This document shows, in pieces, positions 36,424 through 45,398 of a DNA stretch of 64,000 bases (within the stretch, counting starts at the first letter, position 1; the number at the start of each line of letters is the position of its first letter). This DNA is from Actinomadura viridilutea. Its GTDB lineage: Bacteria > Actinomycetota > Actinomycetes > Streptosporangiales > Streptosporangiaceae. The position numbers and the translations under genes were made by a program. Under the pieces are notes generated by a model. The model had not been told where the DNA came from. It made no database searches and was given only the letters and a program-made list of their open reading frames with translations. Where the stretch lies: assembly GCA_003001795.1 (NCBI GenBank), contig PVNI01000004.1, positions 186,001-250,000 on the forward strand, given 5' to 3'.

Positions 36424-37206
36424 TCATGGCCGTCCGATGCGCACTCGCCAGACCTGCGGGCCCGCCTCGAGGTAGTCCCAGGTGTAGCGGCCGGGGTACT
36501 CGGCGGCGAACTGGTAGGACAGCGGCTTGGGGTCGTGGTCGTTGACCAGCACGAAGGCCCCGCCGGGCGGGAGGGCCTGGAAGGTGGCGAAGATCTGCTC
36601 GTGGCGCTGGGCCGGGGCCAGGGCGCGCACGTCGAGTTCACCGTCGATCAGCTCGGCGGTGGCCCCGGGGGTGCCGGGGTCGTCGTGTCCGCCGCAGCCG
36701 CAGCTGCAAGTGCAGCCCCCTCCGCCGGCCTCGGCGGAGTCCCCGAGGATCTCGTGCATTCCCGCCAGCAGCCCGGCGAGGTCGACACCGGCCTCCACCA
36801 GGGCGGGCAGCAGCAGTTCGTTCTCCTTCTCCAGGTGCGCCTGGAACATCGCGTTCAGCGCGACCGCGGCACCGGCGGTCTCCCCCGCCGTCCGCGCCCG
36901 ATCCAGGTCTTCGACCAGGCCGCGCAGCAGTTCGTGCTCGCGGACCATTCCCCGCACCAGCAGGCGGGCCTCCGGTATGTCCCGCGCCGCCCGGTACAGC
37001 GTCTCCTCCTCGGCGGCCGCGTGCGGCAGGACCTCCACGCGGCTGAACTCCACCATCCGCGTCCGCGGCCCGCTCAGCTCGGCCAGCTGGTCGGCGCCGC
37101 GCCGGACGGTGAGGGCGTGGTCGGCCATCGTCCGGCCGAGTCGGCCGTGATGGTCCCGGATGGCCTGGACGGTCGCCCGCTGCGACTCGGCGGCCTGCGC
37201 GGTCAT
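36424..37206 (-). CDS. Hemerythrin HHE-domain protein fused to DUF2249
   Basis: The 260-residue protein has an HHE four-helix bundle (residues about 10-150: IRDHHGRLGRTMADHAL, VEVLPHAAAEEETLYRAARD, VREHELLRGLVEDL, FQAHLEKENELLLPAL), a Cys-rich linker (GGGGCTCSCGCGGHDDPG) and a C-terminal DUF2249 (LDVRALAPAQRHEQIFATFQAL, FVLVNDHDPKPLSYQF). HHE di-iron proteins handle NO or repair Fe-S centres; DUF2249 is common beside NO reductases. ATG 37206 has GGAGAGGAG upstream. It is divergent from the NnrS-like gene. Confidence 0.9.
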   Translation of the reverse strand: MTAQAAESQRATVQAIRDHHGRLGRTMADHALTVRRGADQLAELSGPRTRMVEFSRVEVLPHAAAEEETLYRAARDIPEARLLVRGMVREHELLRGLVEDLDRARTAGETAGAAVALNAMFQAHLEKENELLLPALVEAGVDLAGLLAGMHEILGDSAEAGGGGCTCSCGCGGHDDPGTPGATAELIDGELDVRALAPAQRHEQIFATFQALPPGGAFVLVNDHDPKPLSYQFAAEYPGRYTWDYLEAGPQVWRVRIGRP

Positions 37207-37274
37207 GGGGACTCCTCTCCGGACGCCACGGGACACCCCCGGACACCCTCGAGCCGGTTTACATGGTGAGATTG

Positions 37275-37288
37275 ATATTTACTAATAT
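37275..37288. promoter_or_regulatory. A/T-rich inverted repeat between the hemerythrin and NnrS-like genes
   Basis: ATATT-TACT-AATAT is a perfect inverted repeat within a conspicuously A/T-rich patch (about 37259-37300) midway between two divergent starts, suggesting a shared operator or promoter core. Confidence 0.45.
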
Positions 37289-37336
37289 ACCTATGAAAAA
37301 CTCAAGCGACGGCGTCGAGATGACCGAGGAGCCGTG

Positions 37337-38485
37337 ATGACCGGCGGCCGGCCCGCCACAGCGGCGCGCACCAGATCCCGTTCCCCGGCCGTGCGGCGGC
37401 TTCCGCTGCCGGCCCTCGCCGCGCTGTCGCTGGTCGCCGGGCTGTGGGGCGGCCTGGTGCTGCTCGGTCTGCAGGTGCCGGCGCCCCGCCCGGACGTCGC
37501 GCGGCACCACGGGACGCTGATGACCCTCGGCTTCCTCGGCACGCTGATCAGCCTCGAACGCGCCGTCGCGCTGGGACGGCCGTGGGGCTATGCCGCCCCC
37601 GCCCTCGCCGGCCTGGGCGGGATCGCCACCGCGGCCGGGCTCGCCTGGATCGGCCGTCCGCTGCTGACGGCGGCGGCCGGCTGGCTCGTCGGGGTCTACG
37701 TCGCCCTGTCCGGCCGACGGCGGGGTCGCCGCCCCGGTCGCGAGCTCCTCCTCCAGACGTCCGGCGCGGTCGCCTGGTACGTCGCGGGCACCCTGTGGAT
37801 CCGAGACGCCCCGACCGGCGACCTGGTGCCCTGGCTGACGGCGTTCCTCGTGCTGACGATCGCCGGGGAACGGCTGGAGCTCGCGCACGTGGCGTTCCTG
37901 CGGCGCCGGGCCGGGGACGGCCTGATCGCGGCCTGCGCGCTGATCGGCGCCGGCGCCGCCGTGTCCGTCGCGGCACCGGAGGCGGGCTGGCGCCTGGCCG
38001 GCCTGGGCATGCTCGCGCTGGCCGCCTGGCTGGCCGTGTACGACATCGCCCGCCGGACCGTCCGCGGCACCGGCCTGCCGCGTTACGCCGCCGCGTGCCT
38101 GCTGACCGGATACGCCTGGCTCGCGGTGGCCGGGACGCTGTGGACCGTCGCCGGTCGCCCCGAGGACCAAGGGATGTACGACGCGGCCCTGCACGCGGTG
38201 TTCCTCGGGTTCGTCATATCCATGGTGTTCGGGCACGCTCCGGTGATCCTGCCCGCCGTCCTGCGCATCCGGCTCCCCTACCACCCGCTGCTGTACGGGC
38301 CGCTCGCCCTGCTGCACGCCGCGGTGCTGATCCGCGTCGCGGGCGACCTCGCCGACGCGGGACCCGTGCGCGCGGCGGGCGGCGTGCTCGGCGAGGTGGC
38401 GCTGATGGGTTTCGCCTGCTGCGCCGTTGCCGCCTCGCGCCTGTCCCGTTCCTCCCCAGCCGACCCCAGGACGGGGCCTGGGTGA
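37337..38485 (+). CDS. NnrS-like multi-helix membrane protein
   Basis: The 382-residue protein has about 12 hydrophobic helices. It resembles NnrS-family proteins in RHHGTLMTLGFLGTLISLERAVALG near the N-terminus and LHAVFLGFVISMVFGHAPVILPAVLRIRLPYHPLLYGPLALLHAAV near the C-terminus; the conserved His residues could bind haem or copper. NnrS proteins accompany NO metabolism and reduce nitrosative damage. ATG 37337 fits GAGGAG at five bases; the preceding GTG 37334 is an alternative. It is divergent from the hemerythrin gene. Confidence 0.82.
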   Translation: MTGGRPATAARTRSRSPAVRRLPLPALAALSLVAGLWGGLVLLGLQVPAPRPDVARHHGTLMTLGFLGTLISLERAVALGRPWGYAAPALAGLGGIATAAGLAWIGRPLLTAAAGWLVGVYVALSGRRRGRRPGRELLLQTSGAVAWYVAGTLWIRDAPTGDLVPWLTAFLVLTIAGERLELAHVAFLRRRAGDGLIAACALIGAGAAVSVAAPEAGWRLAGLGMLALAAWLAVYDIARRTVRGTGLPRYAAACLLTGYAWLAVAGTLWTVAGRPEDQGMYDAALHAVFLGFVISMVFGHAPVILPAVLRIRLPYHPLLYGPLALLHAAVLIRVAGDLADAGPVRAAGGVLGEVALMGFACCAVAASRLSRSSPADPRTGPG

Positions 38486-38539
38486 CATCGGTCGACGTGA
38501 AGGTCGAGCGCCACCGAAGCCGCCGCGCAGTCCGCGTGC

Positions 38540-38925
38540 CGGCCGGCACGCCGTCTCCAACGCGATGGTGCCGACCTGGCTCGCGGTGACCGTGAAGTTC
38601 GCGCGGGACCGTCTTCCCGGCGCCGACCAGGTGCCGGTGCGCATTCTCCTGCTGGGCGCGGTCACCAACGCCATCGTCACCTGGACCGAGCACTTCAGCA
38701 CCGCGCTGCTGCGGCGGCCGTCGCCCGGGCGGTGTGGCAGGTGTTCCGGCCTCGCCGTGCTGGAAGTGGCCGTGCTGCACGGTTCCAGTGGCGGCGGCGC
38801 CGTACTGGGGACCGCAGGGGCCGTCCTGATCTGCGGCGACATCATCGTCCACGTCGGCACGCTGATCGCACGGTCGCGGCGATCGCCCGGCGGCCGGTCC
38901 GCCCACGTGGCCGCCCGTCCGGCGC
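38540..38925 (+). pseudogene. Relic of a membrane protein resembling the anchor of actinobacterial copper nitrite reductases
   Basis: The plus frame reads VSNAMVPTWLAVTVKFARD, then PVRILLLGAVTNAIVTWTEH followed by FSTALLR, later LAVLEVAVLHG and LICGDIIVHVGTLIARSRR. This is the pattern of the membrane segment fused to NirK-like multicopper oxidases in actinobacteria and of NnrS-like proteins. The copper domains are absent, part of the middle is lost (RRPSPGRCGRCSG), and the frame continues into unrelated sequence. Given the neighbours, a lost nitrite reductase is plausible. Nothing else is seen in 38486-39038. Confidence 0.45.
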
Positions 38926-39038
38926 GCTCAGACGCCCGAGGACAGCGGCAGCTCGCCTGTCACTCCCTCGTGCCGGTCGTGACCGGCCTCGTCGTCACCG
39001 GTCCATCGTCGACGGCGACGCGTCCAGAGGGCCTCGGC

Positions 39039-39563
39039 TCACAGGTCGCCCGGTGCGCGGGGCGCGTCCGCCTCGTCGCCGAGGCTGAGGAGCAGAGTGC
39101 GCAGGGCCGCGGCGAGGGCGTCCTGCTGGTCCCGGTCGAGCGCGGCGAGGATGCGTCGCTCGTTGTCGATGTGGGCGGCGACGGCGCGGTCGATGAGCTC
39201 GCGGCCGGCGGGTGTGAGCGCGACGACGACGGTGCGGCGGTCGGCGGGATCGACGTCGCGCGTGATGTAGCCCTTGGCGACGAGCCGGTCGAGCCGGTTG
39301 GTGACGGCGCCGGAGGTCACCATGGAGGAGCGGGCCAGCATGCCCGCGGTCATGCCGTCGGGGAGACCGGCGCGCCGGAGGGTGGCCAGGACGTCGAACT
39401 CGCCCTTCTCCAACCCGAACTCGTTGAACAGCGCCTTGAGCTCGCGCTCGATGAGCCGGGTCGCCCGAGAGAGACGGCCGAGCACTCGCATGGGGGACGC
39501 GTCGAGGTCAGGGCGGGCGCGGGCCCACTGCTCCACGATGAGGTCAACGGCGTCACGCTCCAC
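39039..39563 (-). CDS. MarR-family transcriptional regulator
   Basis: The 174-residue protein has the MarR winged helix: LFNEFGLEKGEFDVLATLRRAG, GMTAGMLARSSMVTSGAVTNRLDRLVAKGYITRDVDPADRRTVVVALTPAG. GTG 39563 fits GAGGAG at five bases; GTG 39569 would be too close. The flanking genes do not show an obvious target; upstream DNA to 40086 contains no intact gene. Confidence 0.92.
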   Translation of the reverse strand: MERDAVDLIVEQWARARPDLDASPMRVLGRLSRATRLIERELKALFNEFGLEKGEFDVLATLRRAGLPDGMTAGMLARSSMVTSGAVTNRLDRLVAKGYITRDVDPADRRTVVVALTPAGRELIDRAVAAHIDNERRILAALDRDQQDALAAALRTLLLSLGDEADAPRAPGDL

Positions 39564-39639
39564 GGCCACTCCTCAGCGTTGCACTGTCCGCCATCACGCT
39601 CACCGCCCCACCGGCGTCGGCGCTGAACGTTCAGCGTTG

Positions 39640-39960
39640 GAAGGTTATTCGCGGGCCGCCGCCTCCTGCCTGCCGCGCCGACGTTCCCCTTGAAGACCTT
39701 GTCCCCGACAGCCACAGAGAACGTGGCGGTCCAGCGGGCGCCCGGCGGGCAGGGCGGGAGGCGGCCGCGCCCAGCACGATCACGGCGAGCCGCACCAAAT
39801 CGACCCCGGCGTCCAGCAGGCGCCGCAGCTGGACCGGTTCGGGCTCCATGACGCACAGGTCGGCGCGACGAACCACTCACTGTCGCGGGCCGCCGCGGTC
39901 AGGTTGGGGCACAGCCCGTAGCCGGTGAACAGCACCGGCTTCGCTAGGCGCGTGACGCAG
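39640..39960 (-). other. Coding-like but broken sequence of unknown origin
   Basis: Minus-strand frames read AKPVLFTGYGLCPNLTAAAR then DLCVMEPEPVQLRRLLDAGV and DLVRLAVIVLGAAAS in a second frame, with codon composition like real genes. No start, continuous frame or recognised family is seen. It is probably another gene relic; the whole gap 39564-40086 holds no intact gene. Confidence 0.3.
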
Positions 39961-40086
39961 AGGTCACGTTGGATGCAGCGTGGCAGCAGTGGTCGGGCGG
40001 TGTTCCGCTCTTCACGCCGAATCAGTGATCAACGAGAGCGATGTCGACGCCTCGGGCGACCAAGTCCCGGCCAGGACGCGCGTTGG

Positions 40087-40470
40087 TCACACGGGGTCGA
40101 GCCGGGCGCGCAGGAGGCAGAACTCGTTGCCCTCGGGGTCGGCCAGGACGTGCCAGCTTTCGTTGCCGGTCTGTCCGATGTCGACGGGCTTGGCACCGAG
40201 AGCGAGCAGCCGTTCCAGCTCGGCGTCCTGGTCGCGGTCGGTGGCGTTGACGTCGAAATGCATGCGGAGCTTCGCCGGCCGGGGGTCGGTGGTCGGGCTG
40301 AGGACGATGGTGGGCTGCGGTCCTCCGAAACCGGTGTCGGGCGGACCGATCTCGATGCTGCCGTCCTCCTCGCGACCGAGCTCGACGTAGCCGAGGACCT
40401 CGCTCCAGAACGCGGCCAGCCGCTCGGGGTCAACCGCGTCGATGACCAGTTCACTGATCCGGCATGCCAT
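40087..40470 (-). CDS. VOC (glyoxalase-like) family protein
   Basis: The 127-residue protein has the paired beta-alpha-beta modules of the VOC fold: RISELVIDAVDPERLAAFWSEVLGY at the N-terminus and LRMHFDVNATDRDQDAELERLLALGA followed by WHVLADPEGNEFCLLRA. It belongs to the glyoxalase-like (Glyoxalase_6) subgroup; the ligand or reaction is unknown. ATG 40470 is chosen because the fold starts at once; an upstream extension would be unconserved. It has no clear operon partner. Confidence 0.87.
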   Translation of the reverse strand: MACRISELVIDAVDPERLAAFWSEVLGYVELGREEDGSIEIGPPDTGFGGPQPTIVLSPTTDPRPAKLRMHFDVNATDRDQDAELERLLALGAKPVDIGQTGNESWHVLADPEGNEFCLLRARLDPV

Positions 40471-40670
40471 GGCCGCCACTATACGGACCCGACGGTTTCG
40501 GCCGCGGACGCCCAACAACTCGTTACGCACGCTTCATAACCGTGCTCGGACGCCGCGCGGCCGTCGCCCGGGCGTCGCACATCCATGCGAGCCTGCGGCG
40601 GCCCGCGCCGCACAACGGCGCGTTCCTTGTGAAGTACAGACCGGGAGCAGCAGGACGGGGCCCACGACAG

Positions 40671-41339
40671 CTAGTCAAGGCCGAACACCGCGGAGACGCG
40701 GCGCGTGAGTTCCTCCTCGGTCTCACCGAAATCCACACTGAGCCCGTGAAGGCCCAGTTCCCGGAGCTGCTCGGTCAGCCGGTCGGTGAACAAGGCGTCG
40801 CGCTGGAGAAGGTTGCGCAACGCACGCTGCGGGTCACTGGTCTTGGCGAGGAACGCCCATGCCGGGCCGCCGCGACGGTCGAACACTTCCCGGCGGAACC
40901 GGGGGGTCGGCAGCAGCCACACGGCATGACGCGCATCGGCGAGCAGCGGCCGGACGAGACCTGGCAGGAGTCGAAACCCTTCGGCGACCACCGGCCGATC
41001 TGAAGGGAGGGCGAGAAGGTCCTGGACGATCAAGTGGAATCCCTCGCCGTGGAACCAGTGGAAGGTGTCGAGCATCTCGCGCGGACTTCTCGACACCCAC
41101 CGTTCGTCCAGGTCCATGGCGGCGAACTCGGCCAGGTAGGGGGCTGTGTCCGCGGGCATGCGGCGGGTGTGGTCGGGCATGGCCGCGTCGGTGTCGTACA
41201 GGCGCATTCCATACCGGTCGGCGATACGCCGGGCGATCGTGGATTTCCCGGCCCCGCTGCCGCCGCCGATCCAGTAGACGTGGCGCAGCCGCTCCCGCCG
41301 AAGGTCGGGAGAAGGCGTTTCGTGCAGCGCAGGGTGCAT
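40671..41339 (-). CDS. P-loop small-molecule kinase-like protein
   Basis: The 222-residue protein has Walker A GGGSGAGKST near residue 26, then RIADRYGMRLYDTDAAM (substrate-binding region), and a later PVVAEGFRLLPGLVRPLL followed by HAVWLLPTPRFRREVF. It resembles shikimate/adenylate-kinase-type NTPases that phosphorylate small molecules; the substrate cannot be named. ATG 41339 fits GGAG at six bases. It lies downstream of the giant kinase gene on the same strand with a 155-base gap, so may be independent. Confidence 0.82.
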   Translation of the reverse strand: MHPALHETPSPDLRRERLRHVYWIGGGSGAGKSTIARRIADRYGMRLYDTDAAMPDHTRRMPADTAPYLAEFAAMDLDERWVSRSPREMLDTFHWFHGEGFHLIVQDLLALPSDRPVVAEGFRLLPGLVRPLLADARHAVWLLPTPRFRREVFDRRGGPAWAFLAKTSDPQRALRNLLQRDALFTDRLTEQLRELGLHGLSVDFGETEEELTRRVSAVFGLD

Positions 41340-41494
41340 TACCGGCTCCTGTCGAGTGCCTACCGGCTTGCGCGACGGCGTTATCGGCAAGCGATGCGAC
41401 TCCGTCCACAACTACATCGCAGCGCTGCTCAGCACGACAGCCGGTCGGTTCCGGCCGCACCGCAAGCGCCGCACCGGACCGTCCGCGCCTCGGC

Positions 41495-44400
41495 TCAGCG
41501 GCAGATGTTCTGGTAGGGCAGCTCGACCACGTGGTGCCGCCACTCGGCCTTCGTAAGAGGACCGGCGATGCCGCACAGATGCGCTACGGCCTCCTTGGGG
41601 TCGAGGACGTGTTCGCGGAGGGTGAGGTCCCGGCCGACGCTGAGGAGCCGGCGGCCGTCGGGAGTGAAGGCCAGCTCGTCCACGGCGTCGCCGTGGCCGG
41701 TCAGCGGTCGGCTGATCTCCCTGCGTGTGGACAGGTCCCACAGGCGGATGTTGCCGGGCCGTCGGGGAAACGCCCGTTCTCCGATGGCCAGGTACCGGCC
41801 GTCCGGGGAGAAGGCGGCGGCGCCGATCTTCAGGCCCTGCCCGAGCGGGGGCAAGGGGGCGCCCAGACGGCGCTGAGTCCGGACGTCCCACAGGGAGATC
41901 TCGCCATAGACGCTCTCGGTCACCGCCGTGCGGCCGTCGGGGCTCAGGGCCTTGATGGTCTTGGTCTCGGGATGGGGCTCGGCGAGCGGACGCCCCGACG
42001 GGAACGCATAGGCGCCGATGCCGCCGCCCACCACCACGGCCGAGCCGTCGGGCGTGAACTCCACGCCCGGTATCCCGCGGCCCGGCGGCGTGCCGGTGAC
42101 CTTGCGGATCGGCTTGCCGGACACGTCGGCGTAGTACAGGGACATCGCCTCGCCGTGGACGAGGACCAGGGCGAGGCCCGTACCGTCGGGCGATATCGCC
42201 ATGCTGATCAGGCCGCCGGGTCCGATCGGGTCGAACCGCACCGTGCTGATCTTCCGACGTCGCCTGGTGTCCCAGACGTCCACGGCCCGTATGGGCTTGA
42301 CGTCGGTGACCGGTATGGCGAGGAGCCCGCCGTTCGGGGTCATCGCCATCGGAACCTCGTCGCCGGAGGACCTGCCGGGCGCGTACCTGATCGTCCAGTG
42401 CGCGGCGTTCCGGCGGCGGACGTCCCACACGCGGATCTCGCCGCCGTCCCGAACGGCCAGGGTGCCGCCGTCGTCGCTGATCGTGACGGGGTCCTGGTCC
42501 GAGGTCGCGAAGGTCGAGAGGCCGTCGGGACCTCCCGTGTCCAGGATCAGCCGCGGCCGGGTGTAGAAGCCGACGTCGAGGGACGTCACCGCGCCCAGGG
42601 AGTCGACGCACCGCAGCGTCCTGTCGTCCGGGCCGAACCGTACGTCCGTGCAGTCCCCCGCCTTCCGGTCGGTCCGCATGACCGGCGGGCCGGTCCTCCT
42701 CGGCTGGTCCAGCCGGTACAGGGCGAGTCCGGTGGCGATGTACCGGCCGTCGTCGCTGAAGGCGAGCTGGTCGGAGGAGACCCTGTCGAACGAGGCCCGC
42801 TCCAGCCCGGTGGCGACGTCCAGGACTTTGATGAGGTCCCCCACCTCGACCGCGAGGAGCGAGCCGTCCGGGCTGAACGTCGTGAACCGCGGCCGCTCCT
42901 TCTCCGACCCCGTGGGCAGCCACGGGGCGGACAGTTTCCGGCGGGTCGCGACGTCCCACATCTCCACCCGACCGCCGATGGCCACGACGGCCCGCCGGTC
43001 GCCCGCGGCGACGTCGAACCCCGAGGCCACGCCGTCCCAGCGCAGGATCCGGACTCCCTTGTAGGGGTCCCACAGTTCGGTGCCGTCGCCCGTGCCGGCC
43101 AAAAGCAGCCCTCCGCTGCGGCTGAACCGGATCAGGTTCAGCTTCTCCCCGAACTCGGGGCCGATCGGCCGCCCGCCGTCCACGCTCCAGAGCCGCACCT
43201 TGCCGTTGACGCCCAGGACGGCGAGGGTCTTGTTGTCGCGGCTGAGCGCCACATCGACGTACCCCTCCCCCACGCCGGAGATCACCCGGGTGCGCCGCCG
43301 GGTCTTCATGTCCCAGAACCGGACGCTCCCCTTGTCCGCCGTGAGGACGGTGCGGCCGTCCTCGCTGAGCCTGACGCGGGTGTCGCCGCGACTGACGTCC
43401 GGCGGGGTGAACAGGTCGTCCTCCCACTGGTGAACCGCGCTCAGCACGGCTCGGCGGGTCTCCTGGTTGTCGGCCAGGGCCGCCGCCGCGGCGGCCAGAC
43501 GGCGCCCCGTGCGGGGATCCGTGCCGCGCAGGTGCTCGGAGGTGAGGGCGAGCCGGCGGGCGATGGCCTCGTCACGCTGGCGGATGACGGTCTGCCGCTG
43601 CTCGGCGACGGCGCCGAGGGCGCCCAGCGAGACCATGAGCAGCACCGCCAGGGCGGCGCTGACGAGGGCGCGGCGCCTGGTCCGCCGCCTGCCGAGGCCG
43701 GTGCCGGCGTCCAGGAAGGCGCGTTCGACGTCGTTCAACGTCAGATATCGCCGGCCGGTCGCCGCCCACTGCAGGGCGCGCTGCAACGGCGTGCCCTGGT
43801 AGAGGTCGCTGTTCTTGCGGCCGTGCGCGTCCCACAGCAGCGCGGCGTCGGCGAGGTCGTGGTGCACGGCCAGGCCGTCGCGTTCGCTGTCGATCCAGGC
43901 GCGCAGCCGCGGCCAGGCCCGCAGCAGCGCGACGTTCGCGATCGCCACGGTGTCGCCGTCGCGGACCAGCAGCCCGGCCGAGGCGAACCGTTCGACCACC
44001 TGCCGGGCCGCCGGGATGCCGGAGAACTCGGCGACCCCGGCCCGGCGCAGCGTGTCGTCCGCGCCGTCGCCCGGCAGCACCATCCGCAGCAGCACGTGCG
44101 GGACGGCCTCCTGCCCGGCTCGGTCCAGCCGCTCGAACACGGCTTCGGCGGCGTCGGCGAGCGAAGGGGCGGGCGACCACGACCGCGGCCGCACCGCCGC
44201 GGCGGCCCGGCCTCCCTCGGCGAGCAGCCGCCCGGTCTCGTCGGACCCGCCGACCAGGGCCAGCAGCACGTCGCGCGCGGCGGGCCGGGCGCCGGGGTCC
44301 TTGGCGAGCGCGGCGGCCGCCACCGACCGCAACCGGTCCGGAAGAACGCTCAGGTCGGGCGCCCCGTGCACGATCTCGTGCATCAGCTGCGGCAGGTCGC

Positions 44401-45040
44401 TCCCCTTGAACGGAGGCTCGCCGAGCGCCGCGAACAGCACCACCGCGCCCCACGCCCACACGTCCGAGGCGGTGCTCGCCCGCCCGCCCTGGAACAGCTC
44501 GGGGGCCATGTACCGCGGTGTGCCCTTGAGCCCGCCGACCGCGCTGCGCGTGCCCTCGGCCGTGCGGGCGATGCCGAAGTCGATGACCCGCGGTCCGTCC
44601 GGGCCGAGGAGGATGTTGGCGGGTTTCAGGTCGCGGTGCACCACCCCCGCCCCGTGGATGGCGGTCAGCGCCGTGGCGACTCCGATCGCGAGCCGGTGCA
44701 GCTCGTCGCCTCCGAACGGGCCGTTCGCCGCCACGGCGGCCTGCAGGTCCGGCCCGGACACGAACTCGCTCACCACGTACGCGGGCGTGGCGTCCAGGTC
44801 GGCGGCGAGGACCCGCGCGGTGCAGAACGAGGCCACCCGCCGCGCCGCGGCGACCTCCTTGGCGAGCATGTCCCGCTTCCCCTCGCCGACCAGCTCGCCG
44901 TGCAGCGCCTTGATCGCCACCCGGGTCCCGTCGGCCGCGTAGGCCTCGTAGACCACTCCCTGCCCTCCGGATCCCAGTCGGCCCGCCAGCCAGTACTCGC
45001 CGATCTGCCGAGGATCACCAGAGATCAGGGGCTCAGCCAT
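41495..45040 (-). CDS. Membrane Ser/Thr protein kinase fused to a STAND-derived region and WD40 propeller
   Basis: The 1181-residue protein has a Hanks kinase (RLGSGGQGVVYEA; VAIK; HRDLKPANILL; VIDFGIARTAEG; MAPELF; residues about 15-265), then a region like the C-terminal part of nSTAND1 proteins (DTVAIANVALLRAWPRLRAW, DLYQGTPLQRALQWAATGR, LNDVERAFLDA), a transmembrane helix (ALVSAALAVLLMVSLGALGA, about 475-495), a short helix, and about 12-14 WD40 repeats (SPDGRTAVTES, ISLWDVRTQRRLG, IRLWDLSTRREI), probably extracellular. The NTP-binding part of STAND proteins is missing. ATG 45040 fits AAAGGAGG. Confidence 0.93.
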   Translation of the reverse strand: MAEPLISGDPRQIGEYWLAGRLGSGGQGVVYEAYAADGTRVAIKALHGELVGEGKRDMLAKEVAAARRVASFCTARVLAADLDATPAYVVSEFVSGPDLQAAVAANGPFGGDELHRLAIGVATALTAIHGAGVVHRDLKPANILLGPDGPRVIDFGIARTAEGTRSAVGGLKGTPRYMAPELFQGGRASTASDVWAWGAVVLFAALGEPPFKGSDLPQLMHEIVHGAPDLSVLPDRLRSVAAAALAKDPGARPAARDVLLALVGGSDETGRLLAEGGRAAAAVRPRSWSPAPSLADAAEAVFERLDRAGQEAVPHVLLRMVLPGDGADDTLRRAGVAEFSGIPAARQVVERFASAGLLVRDGDTVAIANVALLRAWPRLRAWIDSERDGLAVHHDLADAALLWDAHGRKNSDLYQGTPLQRALQWAATGRRYLTLNDVERAFLDAGTGLGRRRTRRRALVSAALAVLLMVSLGALGAVAEQRQTVIRQRDEAIARRLALTSEHLRGTDPRTGRRLAAAAAALADNQETRRAVLSAVHQWEDDLFTPPDVSRGDTRVRLSEDGRTVLTADKGSVRFWDMKTRRRTRVISGVGEGYVDVALSRDNKTLAVLGVNGKVRLWSVDGGRPIGPEFGEKLNLIRFSRSGGLLLAGTGDGTELWDPYKGVRILRWDGVASGFDVAAGDRRAVVAIGGRVEMWDVATRRKLSAPWLPTGSEKERPRFTTFSPDGSLLAVEVGDLIKVLDVATGLERASFDRVSSDQLAFSDDGRYIATGLALYRLDQPRRTGPPVMRTDRKAGDCTDVRFGPDDRTLRCVDSLGAVTSLDVGFYTRPRLILDTGGPDGLSTFATSDQDPVTISDDGGTLAVRDGGEIRVWDVRRRNAAHWTIRYAPGRSSGDEVPMAMTPNGGLLAIPVTDVKPIRAVDVWDTRRRRKISTVRFDPIGPGGLISMAISPDGTGLALVLVHGEAMSLYYADVSGKPIRKVTGTPPGRGIPGVEFTPDGSAVVVGGGIGAYAFPSGRPLAEPHPETKTIKALSPDGRTAVTESVYGEISLWDVRTQRRLGAPLPPLGQGLKIGAAAFSPDGRYLAIGERAFPRRPGNIRLWDLSTRREISRPLTGHGDAVDELAFTPDGRRLLSVGRDLTLREHVLDPKEAVAHLCGIAGPLTKAEWRHHVVELPYQNICR

Positions 45041-45398
45041 GATCACCCTCCTTTCGCCTATAGAGACGGCGATCTCGTCGAGTCGGTTGGTCCCGTCCGA
45101 TGTCGGTCACGCCGACCTGCCGGGATGGCCTTCGGCGGAGCGGCCGCGGCGGTCGTCGCTTTCCGGTGCGCATGCCTCGGAAAGGCGTCAGTGTGCGAGC
45201 GGGCGTAGCAGTGCGGAGGTTTTCCACTGCCTCGACGTTGGGCTTGGGATCTGGTCCCGGACGCGCCGTTCGCGGCGGTTCAGCGCGCTGCGGGCGCCGC
45301 TAGCACGAGGGCGGCGGCGGATTCGCCCGGGGGCGGTCACATCGTGCCGGGTCGATCCGTCAATGAGGTGCAACAGCCCCCTATGGCAGGGAGAACTC
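45041..45398. other. Gene-free divergent region between the kinase and AhpD-like genes
   Basis: This 358-base stretch must hold both divergent promoters. The reading frames present lack the features of real genes, and no strong palindrome or hairpin was found. The ribosome sites of both genes lie at its ends. Confidence 0.6.

Noticed and set aside
40859..45208. 1449-codon plus-strand open frame opposite the kinase-WD40 gene
   Set aside because: The composition (His, Gln, Arg, Asp, Gly) and lack of any motif show a shadow of the minus-strand gene; long antisense frames are expected at this GC content.
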